In this document: piece after piece, positions 1 to 11,059 of the stretch | How positions within the stretch are numbered: the first letter of the stretch is position 1 | How the letters are laid out: every line of letters begins with the position of its first letter | DNA from: Isoetes taiwanensis | Taxonomy: Eukaryota > Streptophyta > Lycopodiopsida > Isoetales > Isoetaceae | Reading direction: 5' to 3' | Assembly: GCA_021234155.1 (NCBI GenBank) | Contig: JAJEKV010000033.1 | Span: 11,230,163 to 11,294,162, forward strand | DNA length: 64,000 nucleotides | Notes under the pieces: generated by a model | Told to the model about the DNA's origin: nothing | Databases searched by the model: none | What the model saw: the letters and a program-made list of their open reading frames with translations, nothing else | Position numbers and translations under genes: made by a program

Positions 1-2463
1 AACTTGTTAGGTGCTTTGTTCCTAGATTTTGCACAATATACTCCACTACGACTTTTAAGGCAATGCATGCAAAATGTTAGCAAGTTGAAAGCTAGAATTG
101 TGTTCTTGTTGATACAAACAAACACGATTCACTTCTTTGAGTTTGGGCACATGTTTTCGGTTGGCAAAAGAATGCCCTTCGTGAGGATGTAATAGACGTG
201 GATTTGGCAAATATGGCAATGGAAAACACCATTTTATCTCCCGTAACCGATAATATAAATATGTCGACCATGATTTGCTATTGCTTTTGTCATCGCCTAA
301 TTACTATTTGATTAATGCACCCAAAATTGTTTCTTGTGCTCTGGGATGTGTCTAATCTAACACCGGTGTACATGCAAGTAGTTCTAAAATGTATAAAAGA
401 TTGGGATGCATCTGTTGACTCATGGATCAAGGAATGCTCGATTGAATTTGACAATTTATTAACCGATGATAAGGTGGAAATGCCAACGGATGTAAAATCA
501 TTCTATGAACTCTAATTGCAGCTTTTATCAAGATGTTAACTTCGGTGCCTACGCCTACATCCACCAAATGCAAAGGAGATACATCGTTTATTGAAGCCGT
601 TACTCCCAGTCCGCTAGTTTGCTTGGCCCCGCACTGTTGAAAGCGCACCATTATGAAAGCTTTTGACTTGCAAGGTAGTTGCTAAGTTAAGAATCGTCCT
701 TCTATTGCTATTTTCCTCGAGGGAGGTTGAAGTACAAAAAAAGGGCTTATGTGATTCACGAAGAAAAAACAAGATGTTGATAAGATTTATGGGTGCCATG
801 ATTGATACCCTAAGTTATTTTTATAAAAATCTTTTGTTCATGTCCAATGATCGGACCAAAATGATGTTGAGGCAACAGAATGAAACACTCAATTGCAGAG
901 TGTGATTTAGTGGGTTTCCTTGAACGTAACCTTTTTAGCTCTTTTCGCACGGTTGATAATCTTGATTTGGATAGTCGCATGTGTCAATACATGGACCGTG
1001 TGATGTCATTGACAAAGTTGGTCTTTGTATTATAGATTTGGTGAGACTATTCTAATGGGGGGATTATGGAATTTGTTTGAGGTGGTCTTGAGGAACTCGC
1101 ATTAAAATGCTTGCCCTGTTTGTGTACAAGCAAACACAGATGATGCAACAATTTGTTTGCTAAGCCATTCAAATTTTACAAAGAACTCTTCTTGACAAGA
1201 AAGAATTGTCATTTTCGAAAGTGTCAAAAAAAGCACGTCCCTCTCTTCCATCTCATCCATACTGTGTCTAGTGGCATCATCGGATGAGTCAGCCGCAAAG
1301 ACTACCATCTCAGTAGTAATAACATTCACCGTGCACTCCCGAAGTTGGAGAGTACTATTCATGAAAAAAGGGGCGAAATAATTAAGCTATTAAGGGTGCT
1401 ATTTGGTTTTGAAACACATGAGAGTAATCAAAAAACTCGAACACTATCATCTAAAGAAATTTTTGCATTACTATTAGCAAATATAATGCTACAATGAGTT
1501 CGATGAGACTTGGAAATTCTTAAATTGATGCAAGAAATTGAGCTTCAACAAGGGGATGGCTTTGACGGTCTTCTTTGGACTAGATTACTTATGGGGTTAT
1601 CTTTGCTTTAAAGAAAAGAACTGAAGAAACAAAAACAAAGTTACAAGGGACTGATTCAATGAGCAAGGAATATTGTAATGAGGTTCGTAAAAAGGAGATA
1701 CAAGGAAGATTTGTGCATTGACCCACGAGAGGTGTGGAATTACTATATGGTTTTTTTCCAATCAAAAGGCGGCACTTTCACTGACCCATTTGGTAAAGTT
1801 CCTTTCTATTATTGTTATGGTCTGCAAATTGTGTGTGTATGTGGTGCATGTTTCTCTGTTGTATCTATGAAAAACAATATGCTCTCCATTAGTAATCTAT
1901 AGACTTCGCCCCGCCCACGATGATGATTTATGATCAAAGGCCTTAGTTGTCTCCGCACAATTGTTTCCATGTTATCTTCCTTTGTGGCGGTGAATCTCCA
2001 CCAAAATAGCTCTCCATCCAAAATCAGATTTTATAATTTGTCAATGTGAAATCGAAATGAAACAACCTAGATAGACACCCTTACGCATTTAGATAATTTA
2101 GGGCCGATGAGATGGCGAGGAACATAAGATAATTGATGTGGTCAAATGATCAAAGACTTAGTTTGAATTCTGCAATTGTTAAAAATTTATGAAGCTTTTT
2201 CTTTCTATTTGCAGAGCTTAGAAGACAAAGACCATAACAGTGGCTGGAATTCAGCAGATGAGAATGTGCCATATGATCTTGCCTTCATGCTGCCATTTTC
2301 CCTGCATGCTCTATCTTCTCAAGGTGTTGATCCGGAGGAGTTTGTGAGATTGGGATTGCTTGCAATTGCATTTATGAGCATATATTTATATTCAGAACTT
2401 ACACTAGTGCAAGGATACATTCTATTTTGTTTAAGAATTCCTCTCTTAGGTCAATCCATGTAA
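1..2463 (+). pseudogene. Decayed multi-exon gene resembling plant URB1 (nucleolar pre-ribosomal-associated protein)
   Basis: URB1/Npa1 is a very large nucleolar protein needed for 60S ribosome biogenesis. Pieces in several frames look like it. Around 1516-1560 the frame reads DLEILKLMQEIE; at 1584-1605, in another frame, DYLWG; at 1690-1740 KEDLCIDPREVW. A final exon starts after an acceptor (tttgcag, ending 2215) and reads GWNSADENVPYDLAFMLPF, then HALSSQGVDPEEFVRLGLLA, to about 2375. The last piece resembles the conserved C-terminal NopRA1 region (YDPxFxLP...). Frame changes and stops separate the pieces and no ORF exceeds 100 codons. The window edge cuts the 5' part, and 1-1080 holds further short frames I cannot place. 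The family call rests on remembered motif patterns, not an alignment. The exon end is unclear because the expected GTGAGC donor reads ATGAGC. It could be a live gene with sequencing errors. Confidence 0.5.
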
Positions 2464-2800
2464 ACATACAAGCGTGCAATAGATACAAGCAAAAGCTGAG
2501 CAAAATTTGCAAGAGAATCTAAGCAAACTTTCACCAAATCTTGCATCACGAATTTTAGATTGATTACGCCATGAATTTGACATTGTTCTTATTTTATGGC
2601 ATATTAGTATAAACTTGCATTCTATAGAGAGCTTTAAGTCAATCCATGCAAAGTATGCAAGAGAAGCAAAATATACAAGAGAATCTAAGAACGCACTAAG
2701 CAAATCTTTGATCTTCTATCCATAATTTTTAGCTTCACAACATGACAAATTTAACATTATTTTCCTTTTATACTGACCTAAAACTTACATGCACTTATAC
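2451..2800. repeat. Degenerate ~190-bp tandem duplication
   Basis: Two diverged copies lie head to tail (about 2451-2637 and 2638-2800). Both contain 'caatccatg', 'agagaatctaag', then an AT-rich stretch with 'aattt.acatt.tt' and 'aaacttgca/aacttacatg'. It follows the last recognisable exon of the URB1-like gene. No gene is seen from 2464 to 3092. A 79-codon ORF at 2809-3048 (+) has no recognisable family and lies just before repeat unit 1, so I do not call it a gene. Confidence 0.45.
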
Positions 2801-3227
2801 AGAAATTCTTGATAATTGAACGTTTTTGGGTTGCCCCTAGGGACGCAAACCCTCGCTTACGTGGGTATGTTGGAATATACCTAGTTGTTCTGAATTCTCC
2901 TGCAGCTTGTTTGAATAAAAATGATGTAGTGGAAAACCTTGTTGCAAAGATTATGGAAGGGAATTTTTGTGATGTTATAATTTGGAACAAAATTATTACC
3001 ACGTATGAAAATGTGGAGACCATAAATATACACAAGCAAAATGCATGACCACACATCATTGACAATATTGTTTGCAAGCATAAATGGGCATGGTCATGCT
3101 AAAGAACTCATTTCAAATATTTATATTTATGCGACATAAAGGCTAATAGATTACATATTCTACAGTATTTGCATAATGGAGTCCTTCTTGGTATCATTTA
3201 GCATTTCCCAACATATGCCTAGCAAGG

Positions 3228-3266
3228 CATAGACATCAACAACTCATGGACATCAACAACTCATAC
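3228..3266 (+). repeat. Short direct repeat 'gacatcaacaactcat'
   Basis: The 16-mer 'gacatcaacaactcat' occurs twice in tandem near the start of unit 1. It recurs at the same place in unit 2 (about 14307-14340) and unit 3 (about 23609-23647). It serves as a landmark for aligning the three units; no function is evident. The AT-rich DNA around it (3093-3650) has no convincing coding frame. Confidence 0.6.
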
Positions 3267-3899
3267 ACGTGGTCACTTGCAATCTACAGGTTCCCAAAAT
3301 GATCCAATGGCCTAAAAGTTATTGTATGCAAGTTCATAGTTCTAATGGCCTAGAAGTTACTGTTTATGCAAATGCACAGGTTTCCAACATTTATAGGTTT
3401 TGGATAGGGCATTTCCTGCCCCGTCTGCCAATCCCTGTGTGCCACATGGCAATCAATGATTCTTGCAGACCATTTTCAGTCATTTCTCAGAGCTATGTTT
3501 TACAGTCATTTCTTGATCCCATATTATTCAAATACAGTAATAACATTCAATGAGATATTAGACACAATTCATTCAATGAAATTAGATAGAATTCCATTCT
3601 TTTGCGTTGAACTCTTCAAGTCCGTTCAGATACATTGAATATGTAGCATTATAACAGGGGTTTTTTTTTGTATTTTTGTACAGTTTTTGCTATGGTTTTC
3701 ATATGATTTGATGGGCGTATTGTGCGAGGCATACTAATCAGTATATCTAGAGCGCCTGCTTGTATTCTCATATTCGAATGCCATATTAGCTATGATTTTG
3801 CAATGGTTTAGCTTTGAATATTTCTCCATGAAAAAACCAATTATTTTTTAGTCCTCAGGAAACACATGCAAGCATCGAGCTCTCTTATTTTAGGGTTTG

Positions 3900-4960
3900 T
3901 GGAAAAGAGGGCATGCTTTAGGGTTCTACAGTCCATTTCTTTTTTTCTCTGAATTCGAGATCTTCGTTTTCCATTTGTTCTATCCTTCTGTTGGTGGACC
4001 GAGTTCTCTTGAGGCGGTTTAAGGCAGAGGTCGTTATCACCGAAGTTTCTAAATCGAGGTCGTTATCTTCAGATTTCAGCCCAAAGCTAACAACCCCATT
4101 CAAACAAATTTCGGTGCAGGATTCGGTGGGGGTTTTGCCCACAGATTAATGAACTGGCAAAGTCGGTGAGTTTTGGCAGCCGAGTTTCTAAAGTACATGT
4201 CATCTCCAGCGATTTCTGGTCCAGGCAATTCTCAAATACTTTGATTTGATCTGCAGGGCTATGGCGTGGCAAAGTTCTAAAGATACAACGACCATCTGAC
4301 ACGATTTTTGCAACCCTTCTTCATGGTAAGCGGTTTCTTTTCCATTAGAAGATAATGTGCATACCGGTTAAGAACTTTCAGGTGTTTTACAGGTACAGAA
4401 GAAGGCAGCATTTAGTGGATGTTACTGAGATATTTAATCAGCTTGTTTATGAGAAAAAATACCGCTTTATAAAGCTTGGCTTTTATCTCTTTCTGCTTTG
4501 CATAATTTTGTACAGGTACATCTTGACATATGGGAGTGAATAAGGCAAATTATGACAGCATATGTTTGTATTATGATGGCGATGATGTTGATGGCCATGA
4601 TGTTGATGATGCGAGGGCTTGTATCGATTGCGTAAAGAGCCAATTACCCAATCGATGCAAGGCCGACTTGTTATGGACAATCTCCTATATGCATGCGCAC
4701 TTAATCATGAGAAGGGTCCTTGACAACGATGATATGATGACCGCAGTCTTGTACTGTTGAGTGTAGCAGGAGAACCACTTGGTTATGGACAAAGCTCTAA
4801 CGTTGGCTATCCATAGATCTTATGATTCAATTCCATGGGAATTGCTAGACAAAGACAGAATGTTGCAGCTCCAAGGCATGCTAATGCCATTGGAATGGAA
4901 TCTGTTACAATCGAGATTCTTTGGATCCTAAGGAGGTAACATTAGATATCTATTTTTATG
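3900..4960 (+). pseudogene. Unrecognised broken gene in unit 1 (exon-like blocks with splice signals)
   Basis: Exon-like blocks are bounded by good splice signals: a donor after 'ctggcaaagtcg' (gtgagt, 4165), an acceptor 'gatctgcag' (4256), a donor 'catg/gtaagc' (4325) and an acceptor 'ttttacag' (4391). The same blocks occur in units 2 and 3. In unit 2 the first block is open and ends ...FGAGFSGGFAHRLMNWQS. Here the block is shifted out of frame by several small indels at CAG/CTG positions. A later block (4530-4760) reads as an acidic ORF containing YYDGDDVDGHDVDD. I do not recognise the family. From 4960 to 5620 nothing coding is evident beyond AT-rich DNA. Confidence 0.4.
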
Positions 4961-5621
4961 TCTTTGAGAGAGATTTGAACCTTACATTCATGAAATTTTG
5001 AACAAGTAATTCCTACTTGGTTTTATGGTGGAACAACAATATGGCAATGTTATAGCCACTGAATTATGAATTGTACTATCTTAGAAGCATCATTCTAATT
5101 TAGGAGGACTGGGCACCATCTTGTGTGCCTTCAATGATTGGGCCTTTGGTTTATCCAAAATTATTTTGAGCTGTTTGGTTTCTATTATTAGGTTGAAATT
5201 TGGCAATCTTGACAAATGTGAAGTCTAATAATGCAAATTACTAAGCAAGATCTCAAATGGTGGACCAAAGAATTTGCTATGCACGAATAGCAAAACAAAG
5301 CATATTGGTCCCTGTTTTTATGCTAGAAATTCCCATTTGATCCCAACAAAACCCCTTTATACTAGTTTGTGTACACGTTTTCATTTGCATTGTTTTGATG
5401 ATTTTTATATTCTATATAGGCCCTAAACTTTTTGTTCTTCACAAATCTCACAAACATATAACAATATATAATAATAAACAATGATTATATGACTTTCTTT
5501 TTGGTTTAGATGCTAGATATTCACTCAAGGGAGTTGGACTGAGTATATGTTGTATTGTTATAAATTGCTTGTTTGTTTATTTGGTTTTGTTTTCTTTTAT
5601 TAGGGCCCGAAGGGCCAAAAA

Positions 5622-6074
5622 TTTTTTTTAGTATAACTACCATTAACATTAATTAATACAAACCATTGCATTCCACACTTAAAAATAAAATTCCCCCTTA
5701 AACCCCCTTTGGTTTGGGTGCATATTCACACGGGGGGTGACTCGGGGCGGCGAGAGCCCCTAAAATTATGTTACACATGTACACAATCAACACCATATAG
5801 TACATTATCTTAAATCTTATAGTATTTCGCAAACTGTGTTATACAACATACCAAAACTTGTACAGGCATACCCCACAAACGAGGATCTTTATGTACGGTC
5901 TAGATCGAGGAATACAAGGTATATATGCTCATCCAACAGCTCTCGATGCCTGGAGTCACCCCCCGTGTGAATATGCACCCAAACCAAAGGGGGTTTAAGG
6001 GGGAATTTTATTTTTAAGTGTGGAATGCAATGGTTTGTATTAATTAATGTTAATGGTAGTTATACTAAAAAAAA
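5622..6074. mobile_element. Fold-back MITE with ~115-bp inverted arms, unit 1
   Basis: The left arm (5622-5740, starting tttttttagtataactacc) is the reverse complement of the right arm (about 5957-6074, ending ggtagttatactaaaaaaa). The arms share the 'cccttggtttgggtgcatat' block and flank about 215 bp of unrelated DNA. No coding capacity is visible. Long arms relative to total length (about 450 bp) fit a non-autonomous fold-back/MITE. The target duplication is not clear because the ends are A/T homopolymers. Confidence 0.8.
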
Positions 6075-7100
6075 CCAGATTCATAGCAAAAACATTACAC
6101 AAAATTCCTCCTACAAGTTGTCAGAGTCATCCTAGCACTGTGAATGTTGCAGTTGAAGGTGCACTTGCTAAAAGAACAAAAAATAACAGGTCAAAACCAA
6201 GAATACCAAAATCTTATGCAAGAATAAGAGATTCTTACTCAAACGAGACGCTCCAGTTAAAAAACCACAAAAATGTCCGGAAAGACACAAGGAAGTAAAC
6301 ATCCTTCAAAAACTATGAAAATCTCAGGCGCTGTACTTGAAAATTGCATAAAAAAAAGAGGGGCGAGGCGCTTCAGAAAATGCAAACAAGAGCCCTGGTG
6401 TCACGACGATGCCATAGCCGAAGCTCGACCGACCAGACCAAAATTGTGAACAATAAAATTAGCCACGTCAGCAGAAAATACCCCACCACAAATTTCACGT
6501 CACATTAATGTCCACGCGTCGCAAATTTCGGCCAGAAAATTGGCCTCCGCGCAGAGCTCCACGTGGATATAATTGCAATGCATATTCATATTAATATGTC
6601 TCGGTGCCATGTCTTGCATGTTGCATGTTTCAACATCAATGTTCAGGAGTCTTCTACGGACATTAAATCTGCCTAGTAGGCACAGTCAATTGGTTCTTCT
6701 GGTCGATAATCATATGCATATGCTCGGTATATACACTTCATAAAAGTAGAGAGGTTTGTCTTGGATAATTATGTGAGTATACTAAACTTGAATATAGAAA
6801 TGGAAAATTATGTGCCATAACTTAAACAATGTACATTTTCAAGATGGCATGGTAGGAGTCTACATTAATTTTAAAATAGATTGTGAAAACATGACCTCAC
6901 GGTTTAATTTAGGCCACTTCACCCTCAAGAAACTGGAGGGCAACCCTCTGTGCGCAGCACCTTGTTCCACTTTGGTTGGTGGTGATAAGTGCCATACCTC
7001 CAAACTACCCATACAATTAACTAAAAATATAGGGATATTCAGTTATAACAACATGAACTGCACAATCAAATTCTAACAAATGATGGATGTTATACCTACC
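6075..7100. other. Non-coding or unrecognised stretch after the MITE (unit 1)
   Basis: A basic ORF at about 6047-6298 (+; starts inside the MITE arm; contains TVNVAVEGALAKRTKNNRSK) is conserved in unit 3 and may be part of an exon broken by the MITE, but I do not recognise it. From 6370 to 6560 the DNA is richer in ACGT and CACGTC/CACGTGG (G-box-like) words, as in a plant promoter. Another ORF at 6810-7076 (+) is conserved in unit 3 only as far as a small deletion. Nothing else stands out. Confidence 0.35.
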
Positions 7101-7396
7101 AAAGGCTTATCACCGGGATTAAAAAGCTTCATCCTTTCGAACTTTTGAGGAAAAGAATTAGAGACAAGTCCTCGAGCAGCATCTTGGACAAATGCAAAGT
7201 TGACTAAATTGATTTCATAGAAAAACTCCACTAACAAAGAAGAAGCTGAAGTCGCAAGATATCATCGTTCCTATACACCAAGAACACTAGAACGCAAATG
7301 GGGGAATATAATCCTCCCAAAATAGAATAGGAAAGGATTGAATTAAATTGAATTTTATCGTCCACAGAGACCAAGAGGCTTATGGGACCCATATAA

Positions 7397-7648
7397 ATAA
7401 AGTAATAACACACTAAAATTATTACTATCTAGGATTAAAAAGCCCCTGCACCGAAGGGTTTTCAAGGGTGAAGCCTTAGTAGTAATAAGCTCGTTGATAA
7501 ACTATACATTTGTATATGTCAGATAAAGTAATAACACACTAAAATTATTACTGTCTAGGATTAAAAAGCCCCTGCACCGAAGGGTTTTCAAGGGTGAAGC
7601 CTTAGTAGTAATAAGCTCGTTGATAAACCATACATTTGTATATGTCAG
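7397..7648 (+). repeat. 126-bp tandem duplication (also in unit 3)
   Basis: Two copies start with 'ataaagtaataacacactaa' at 7397 and 7523 and differ by very few bases. Each contains 'gcccctgcaccgaagggttt', flanked by imperfect inverted repeats that resemble a hairpin-bearing block found elsewhere in the window. The same duplication is present in unit 3 (about 27799-28050), so it predates the segmental duplication. Nothing coding is seen from 7100 to 8050. Confidence 0.8.
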
Positions 7649-8059
7649 TGTAATGAGGGACATGCATGTCTAGCACCATACCCCCAGATACTCGTTATTT
7701 TCTCCTCTAAGAGATCAACAACGCAGAAATGCCGATTTTAAAAGACATTAGAGAAAAGATGAGATTATATTTTGTCCTATTAAGGGATGCTTAAAATGGA
7801 ATGTCAGCTTTTTAAACTATCCAATAAGAGAAGAAATCTAGTATATTTGGTTCAGTATTATGTGGCAGCCTATAACTAATGGAGTTGCAACTTAGTTTTG
7901 CAGTGCCATTTTTCCATCATAACTTTTGATCAAGAACTCACATTTAAACGCTATATGTAGCAATGGATTTGTCTTTTCATTATCTATCTAATGATAACTT
8001 GCAACGACCATACGGATATTCGTATCATATGAACGTTATACTCGTATGTATAAACAAGA

Positions 8060-8165
8060 TGGTTGTCACACGGATGCAAAAGGGTAGTTGCACAAGACAG
8101 GGTTTAAACTTGCAACCTTCTAGTTGCAAGTCACACACCTTTGCTAGATGCGCTATGAATACCTG
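8060..8165 (-). mobile_element. tRNA-derived SINE-like element, unit 1
   Basis: Read on the - strand, the block has an A-box-like 'atagcgcatctagc' (atagctcatctagc in unit 3), then 'gtgtgacttgcaact' and a B-box-like 'ggttgcaagtttaaacccc'. These are the internal Pol III promoter pieces of a tRNA. The cloverleaf is imperfect and there is no clean acceptor stem, so a functional tRNA gene is unlikely. It could be the head of a SINE or a tRNA pseudogene. The same element is at 28461-28560. Confidence 0.5.
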
Positions 8166-8213
8166 TTGAAGACATTACCTCAGTCTTCCTCATATGCGGG
8201 GCTGTTTCCAAGA

Positions 8214-8235
8214 GGTTCTAGAATGTTCTAGAACC
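8214..8235 (+). promoter_or_regulatory. Perfect four-module heat-shock-element-like site, unit 1
   Basis: The sequence ggttctagaatgttctagaa cc alternates TTC and GAA with exact 5-bp phasing (TTC 8216, GAA 8221, TTC 8226, GAA 8231). This is the consensus binding array for plant heat-shock factors. A TATA-like 'gatatataat' follows about 85 bp downstream, and the broken Gag frame begins about 200 bp after that. The arrangement suggests the promoter of the retroelement. No expression evidence is available here. Confidence 0.6.
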
Positions 8236-8512
8236 TACACGCATGCGTGACACTTCCGTGATCTCATCTATTGGAGTGGCGCGATCCTGACAGTTGGCCT
8301 AGATATATAATGATGCACCTTCGTCTTGTCGAATCATTCCGGTTCAATGCCAGTCTTGAGCCTTTGAAGCATCTGTCTCATATTCCTGCTTGCCTTCGGG
8401 CCATTGTACTCTTGATTCTTGTTCATATATTAGATTCTTCGCCGATCTTGGCATATTTCCTCCATATTTCTTGTGCATTTTCTAAGTATTTTTCTTGTTT
8501 TTGCGTAAGTTC

Positions 8513-9660
8513 ATGACAGTTTATGCTTTTGAATTCCGACATATTGCCATCGACACAGTCTGGGAAGATGCGGCTCTTCGGGACTGTTTTCGAAGAGGGC
8601 TCTGCGGGGATATAAAGGATATGTTGCTGACTATGGAGGATCCCAGAACTTGGATGAAGCTATAAAGTTTGCGGTTCGTTGTGATAACCGTCTTTTTGAA
8701 TGTAGGCAAGAAAGACGAAATCAACATGTTTCTCTACTTCCCCAAGCTCCAACAATCACAAAGGGTTTTGCACCTTTGCCCGCCCCTTTAAATCGGTTGG
8801 CTCGGTGCACATGCACATTGATGGTGTAGTTTGAGGGCCTTTGTCCAAGTACCGAAGAAGCAACGCCGAAGAGAGTCTAATCTCTGCCTCCATTATGGAG
8901 GGGTTGGCCATATCGCTTATGGATGTCCTGTTAAGCGATCAAATCGTTCAAGTCCCGTCCGAATAGTAGGAGTCTCTCGACGACTGCCTGACATTCCTCC
9001 AACTCCTTCCACATGTGACGAAGGTTTTATTCCCTCAGACAAGGTCAGTAAATACTTTTTTATCTCTATTTCGTTAAAGTCAAAGGTTGGGAGGATAGAG
9101 GCATTGGCGCAACTTGATTGTGGTGTGAATGCCTGCTTCATGGACAGTGTGTTCGCTACTAAACACGCCATCCCTAGAAACAGGGTCGAGCATCCCAGCT
9201 CTGTTGATGTGATTGATGGGCATGAGAGCTTGTCAGACACAGTCACGGAATGTACTGCACCTCTTTAAGTTTTGTTCGAGGAAGCTTCTTGCATCTTTTC
9301 ATTTAATCTCATTGCTAGCTCACAAGCATCAGTCGTTTTGAGTCTTCCTTGGCTCGACTTGCATAACCCACAGATTGATTGGCGCTCTAAATCTTTTCGA
9401 TTTGCTGGTTCTAGCTCTAATTCCAGTTCATCTGCAGTTGAGGCCTCTGCACCAACATCTACTTCAGTCCCTGCAATATCGTGGGCTCATGATTTCGTCC
9501 TTGCGGTTCTTGTTTTTGCTCCATGTCCTGATTCAGCTCCAGTTCTTTCTCTAGTTCATGCTCCAGTTCCTGTTCTAGTTGCTCCTGCTCCTGCTCCTGC
9601 TCCTGCTCTTGCTCTTGCTTATGTTAGTCTCGTGCAGCGAGGCATTGGACTTTCCTGAAC
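8513..9660 (+). pseudogene. Broken Ty3-type Gag and aspartic protease, unit 1
   Basis: Gag and protease build the particle and mature the polyprotein of Ty3-type retrotransposons. From the ATG at 8513 the frame reads TVYAFEFRHIAIDTVWEDAA and LRDCFRRGLCGDIKDML, typical of a retrotransposon Gag domain. A one-base shift near 8650 moves it to DEAIKFAVRCDNRLFECRQE. At 8899-8940 there is a zinc-knuckle remnant, NLCLHYGGVGHIAYGCP, whose second Cys is Tyr. At 9100-9180 AQLDCGVNACFMDSVFATKH fits the protease D-[ST]-G region with Cys for Ser. After a stop at 9266 the downstream frame continues with LSLPWLDLHNPQIDW. The Gag frameshift is shared with unit 3, so it predates the duplication. No reverse transcriptase follows. 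Nothing coding is seen from 8240 to 8510. Confidence 0.7.
9578..9624 (+). repeat. Short CTCCTG/CTTGCT microsatellite, unit 1
   Basis: Six to seven imperfect hexamers (ctcctg, cttgct) lie in the linker after the protease remnant and encode an Ala-Pro/Ala-Leu tract. The matching site in unit 3 is expanded to about fifteen CTTGCT units (29984-30074). Confidence 0.8.
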
Positions 9661-9899
9661 ACTGCTTAGGTCAGAAGCAAGGGACTAGGTCAAGTGTCAG
9701 GTAGCAAACCCACGCCCCCCTCCCCCCCCAAAAGCCACGTTGAAGTCCACGCCCCCGTCGAAGAAGAGAGCCAGATAAGACACATGACTGCTTCCTGGGA
9801 GTTCGGCCTTAAGTTAACGGGATTCCAGGCACTAATGATGGCATTGCAAAGATTCCCTTAAATCAAGCATATGATCTAGGAGTTGGTGATCGAAATTTG

Positions 9900-10352
9900 C
9901 CATATGTCTATTTTGGGTCCAAGGCCATTATACTATATATATATCAATAGAGATAAATCTCAAATTTTTAGATGAGACTTAGTATCGTCTCGTTTCAATC
10001 TTCTCGTCTTTGCGAGAGCTTACGTATTCGTATTGATATTCAAGGAGCCTTATCCTGGCATATTGTCTCTTTGTTCTTTTTGTTCTGTTGTATTCTCTCT
10101 GTTTTGATTTCTTGCAAAATCCCATGTGACACTCTAATAGGATTCGTCTGCTTGATACAAGGGTCCTCATAGAGGATTGTCTTGCAGGTGATCCCGAACC
10201 CAGACCGTAAACACTATCGCCTCTACCAGGTCTTAGTTCTTTTTTCCCGACTCTACGATGTATGTTCGTGCTTTTACTCAAGATGAGGTCCTCAGCCAAA
10301 CTGCATCTTGTTTGGATCGCCATCAGCGCAGGGAAGCTGCTCGAGGCTCATT
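9900..10352 (+). other. Retroelement 5'-end-like segment truncated at the unit 1/unit 2 junction
   Basis: The block has a TATA-like run (ctatatatatat, about 9935), a T-rich leader and, from about 10272, a short frame reading FTQDEVLSQTASCLDRHQRR that looks like the beginning of a Gag. In unit 3 the same frame is followed by about 480 bp more of similar sequence. Here it stops at the 6-bp microhomology 'ctcatt' (10347-10352), where unit 2 begins. I could not identify LTR ends or a primer-binding site with confidence. 9660-9900 holds nothing recognisable. Confidence 0.4.
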
Positions 10353-10386
10353 TCAAATATTTATATTTATGCGACATAAAGGCTAA

Positions 10387-10411
10387 AAGTCGTATTTAAT
10401 TAAAGTGGGAC
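10387..10411 (+). repeat. Left terminal inverted repeat of the 3.8-kb element
   Basis: 25 bp, perfectly complementary to 14191-14215; begins aagtcgtatttaattaaagt. Confidence 0.9.
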
Positions 10412-11059
10412 TCATTCCATTCCCACTTTTTTTCGGAACTCTGTTATTTTACACAAAAAGGAGCACCTCGACCCGAAAACTGTCCTTAATTCGAATTTTT
10501 GTCTGTTACTGTGCATCCAAGCTTTCTCCCAGTTTTCTCGGATAGCGAGTCGAGTCCCTGTTTTGGGGCTTATTTGTCATTCAAAATAAGAGTTTTTCGC
10601 GTGAGGGTGAATTCCTTTACCAAGACATTTTGGCTCTATTTTCTTAGGTGGGTAGATAAGAGATCACAAATTCCAACAAAAATTAAGCAAATTGTTTACT
10701 TAATCACCAAAAAATACTAGTTTTGAGATACCTTATATTTATAAATGGGCTCATTACAATATATATTACAAGGTGAAGCGACCATAGTGGTCGATTATTA
10801 TCACAATGATTACACCCTCTTCACACATGAACCACCTAGTGCAAACGGCGCGTGGAGCTCTATCCAAGTCACGGAGCAACTTACAGACGATAGAAATTTG
10901 TATGAGGAGTTCCTTCATAGGCCACGTGCTTGTATGTCCAATTGATGTCACCACCCTCTTCTCGGCATCTTTCTTCAATAAACTGGTCTTTTCATTGCTC
11001 CCAAGCATGTACTATCTGGTCGAGATAAGGACCAAAAAGACAAAATCAAGCTAGTCAAG

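Larger units (their letters stand above)
3093..10352 (+). repeat. Unit 1 of a 7.3-kb near-identical repeat
   Basis: This unit matches 23474-30786 almost base for base. Both begin at 'gtcatgctaaagaactcatt' and match through 'gctcgaggctcatt'. After that, unit 1 runs directly into the start of unit 2 while unit 3 continues into new sequence. The contents in order are a promoter-like AT-rich stretch, a broken unrecognised gene, a fold-back MITE, a short ORF of unknown meaning, a 126-bp tandem duplication, a tRNA-derived element, a broken Ty3-type gag/protease, and the start of another retroelement copy. Differences from unit 3 are mostly single bases, a few CAG/CTG-to-CG indels, a 14-bp change in each MITE arm and microsatellite length. 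Confidence 0.9.

Noticed and set aside
8060-8165. Functional tRNA gene
   Set aside because: A/B-box-like blocks exist but the acceptor stem is not formed and the anticodon arm is irregular.
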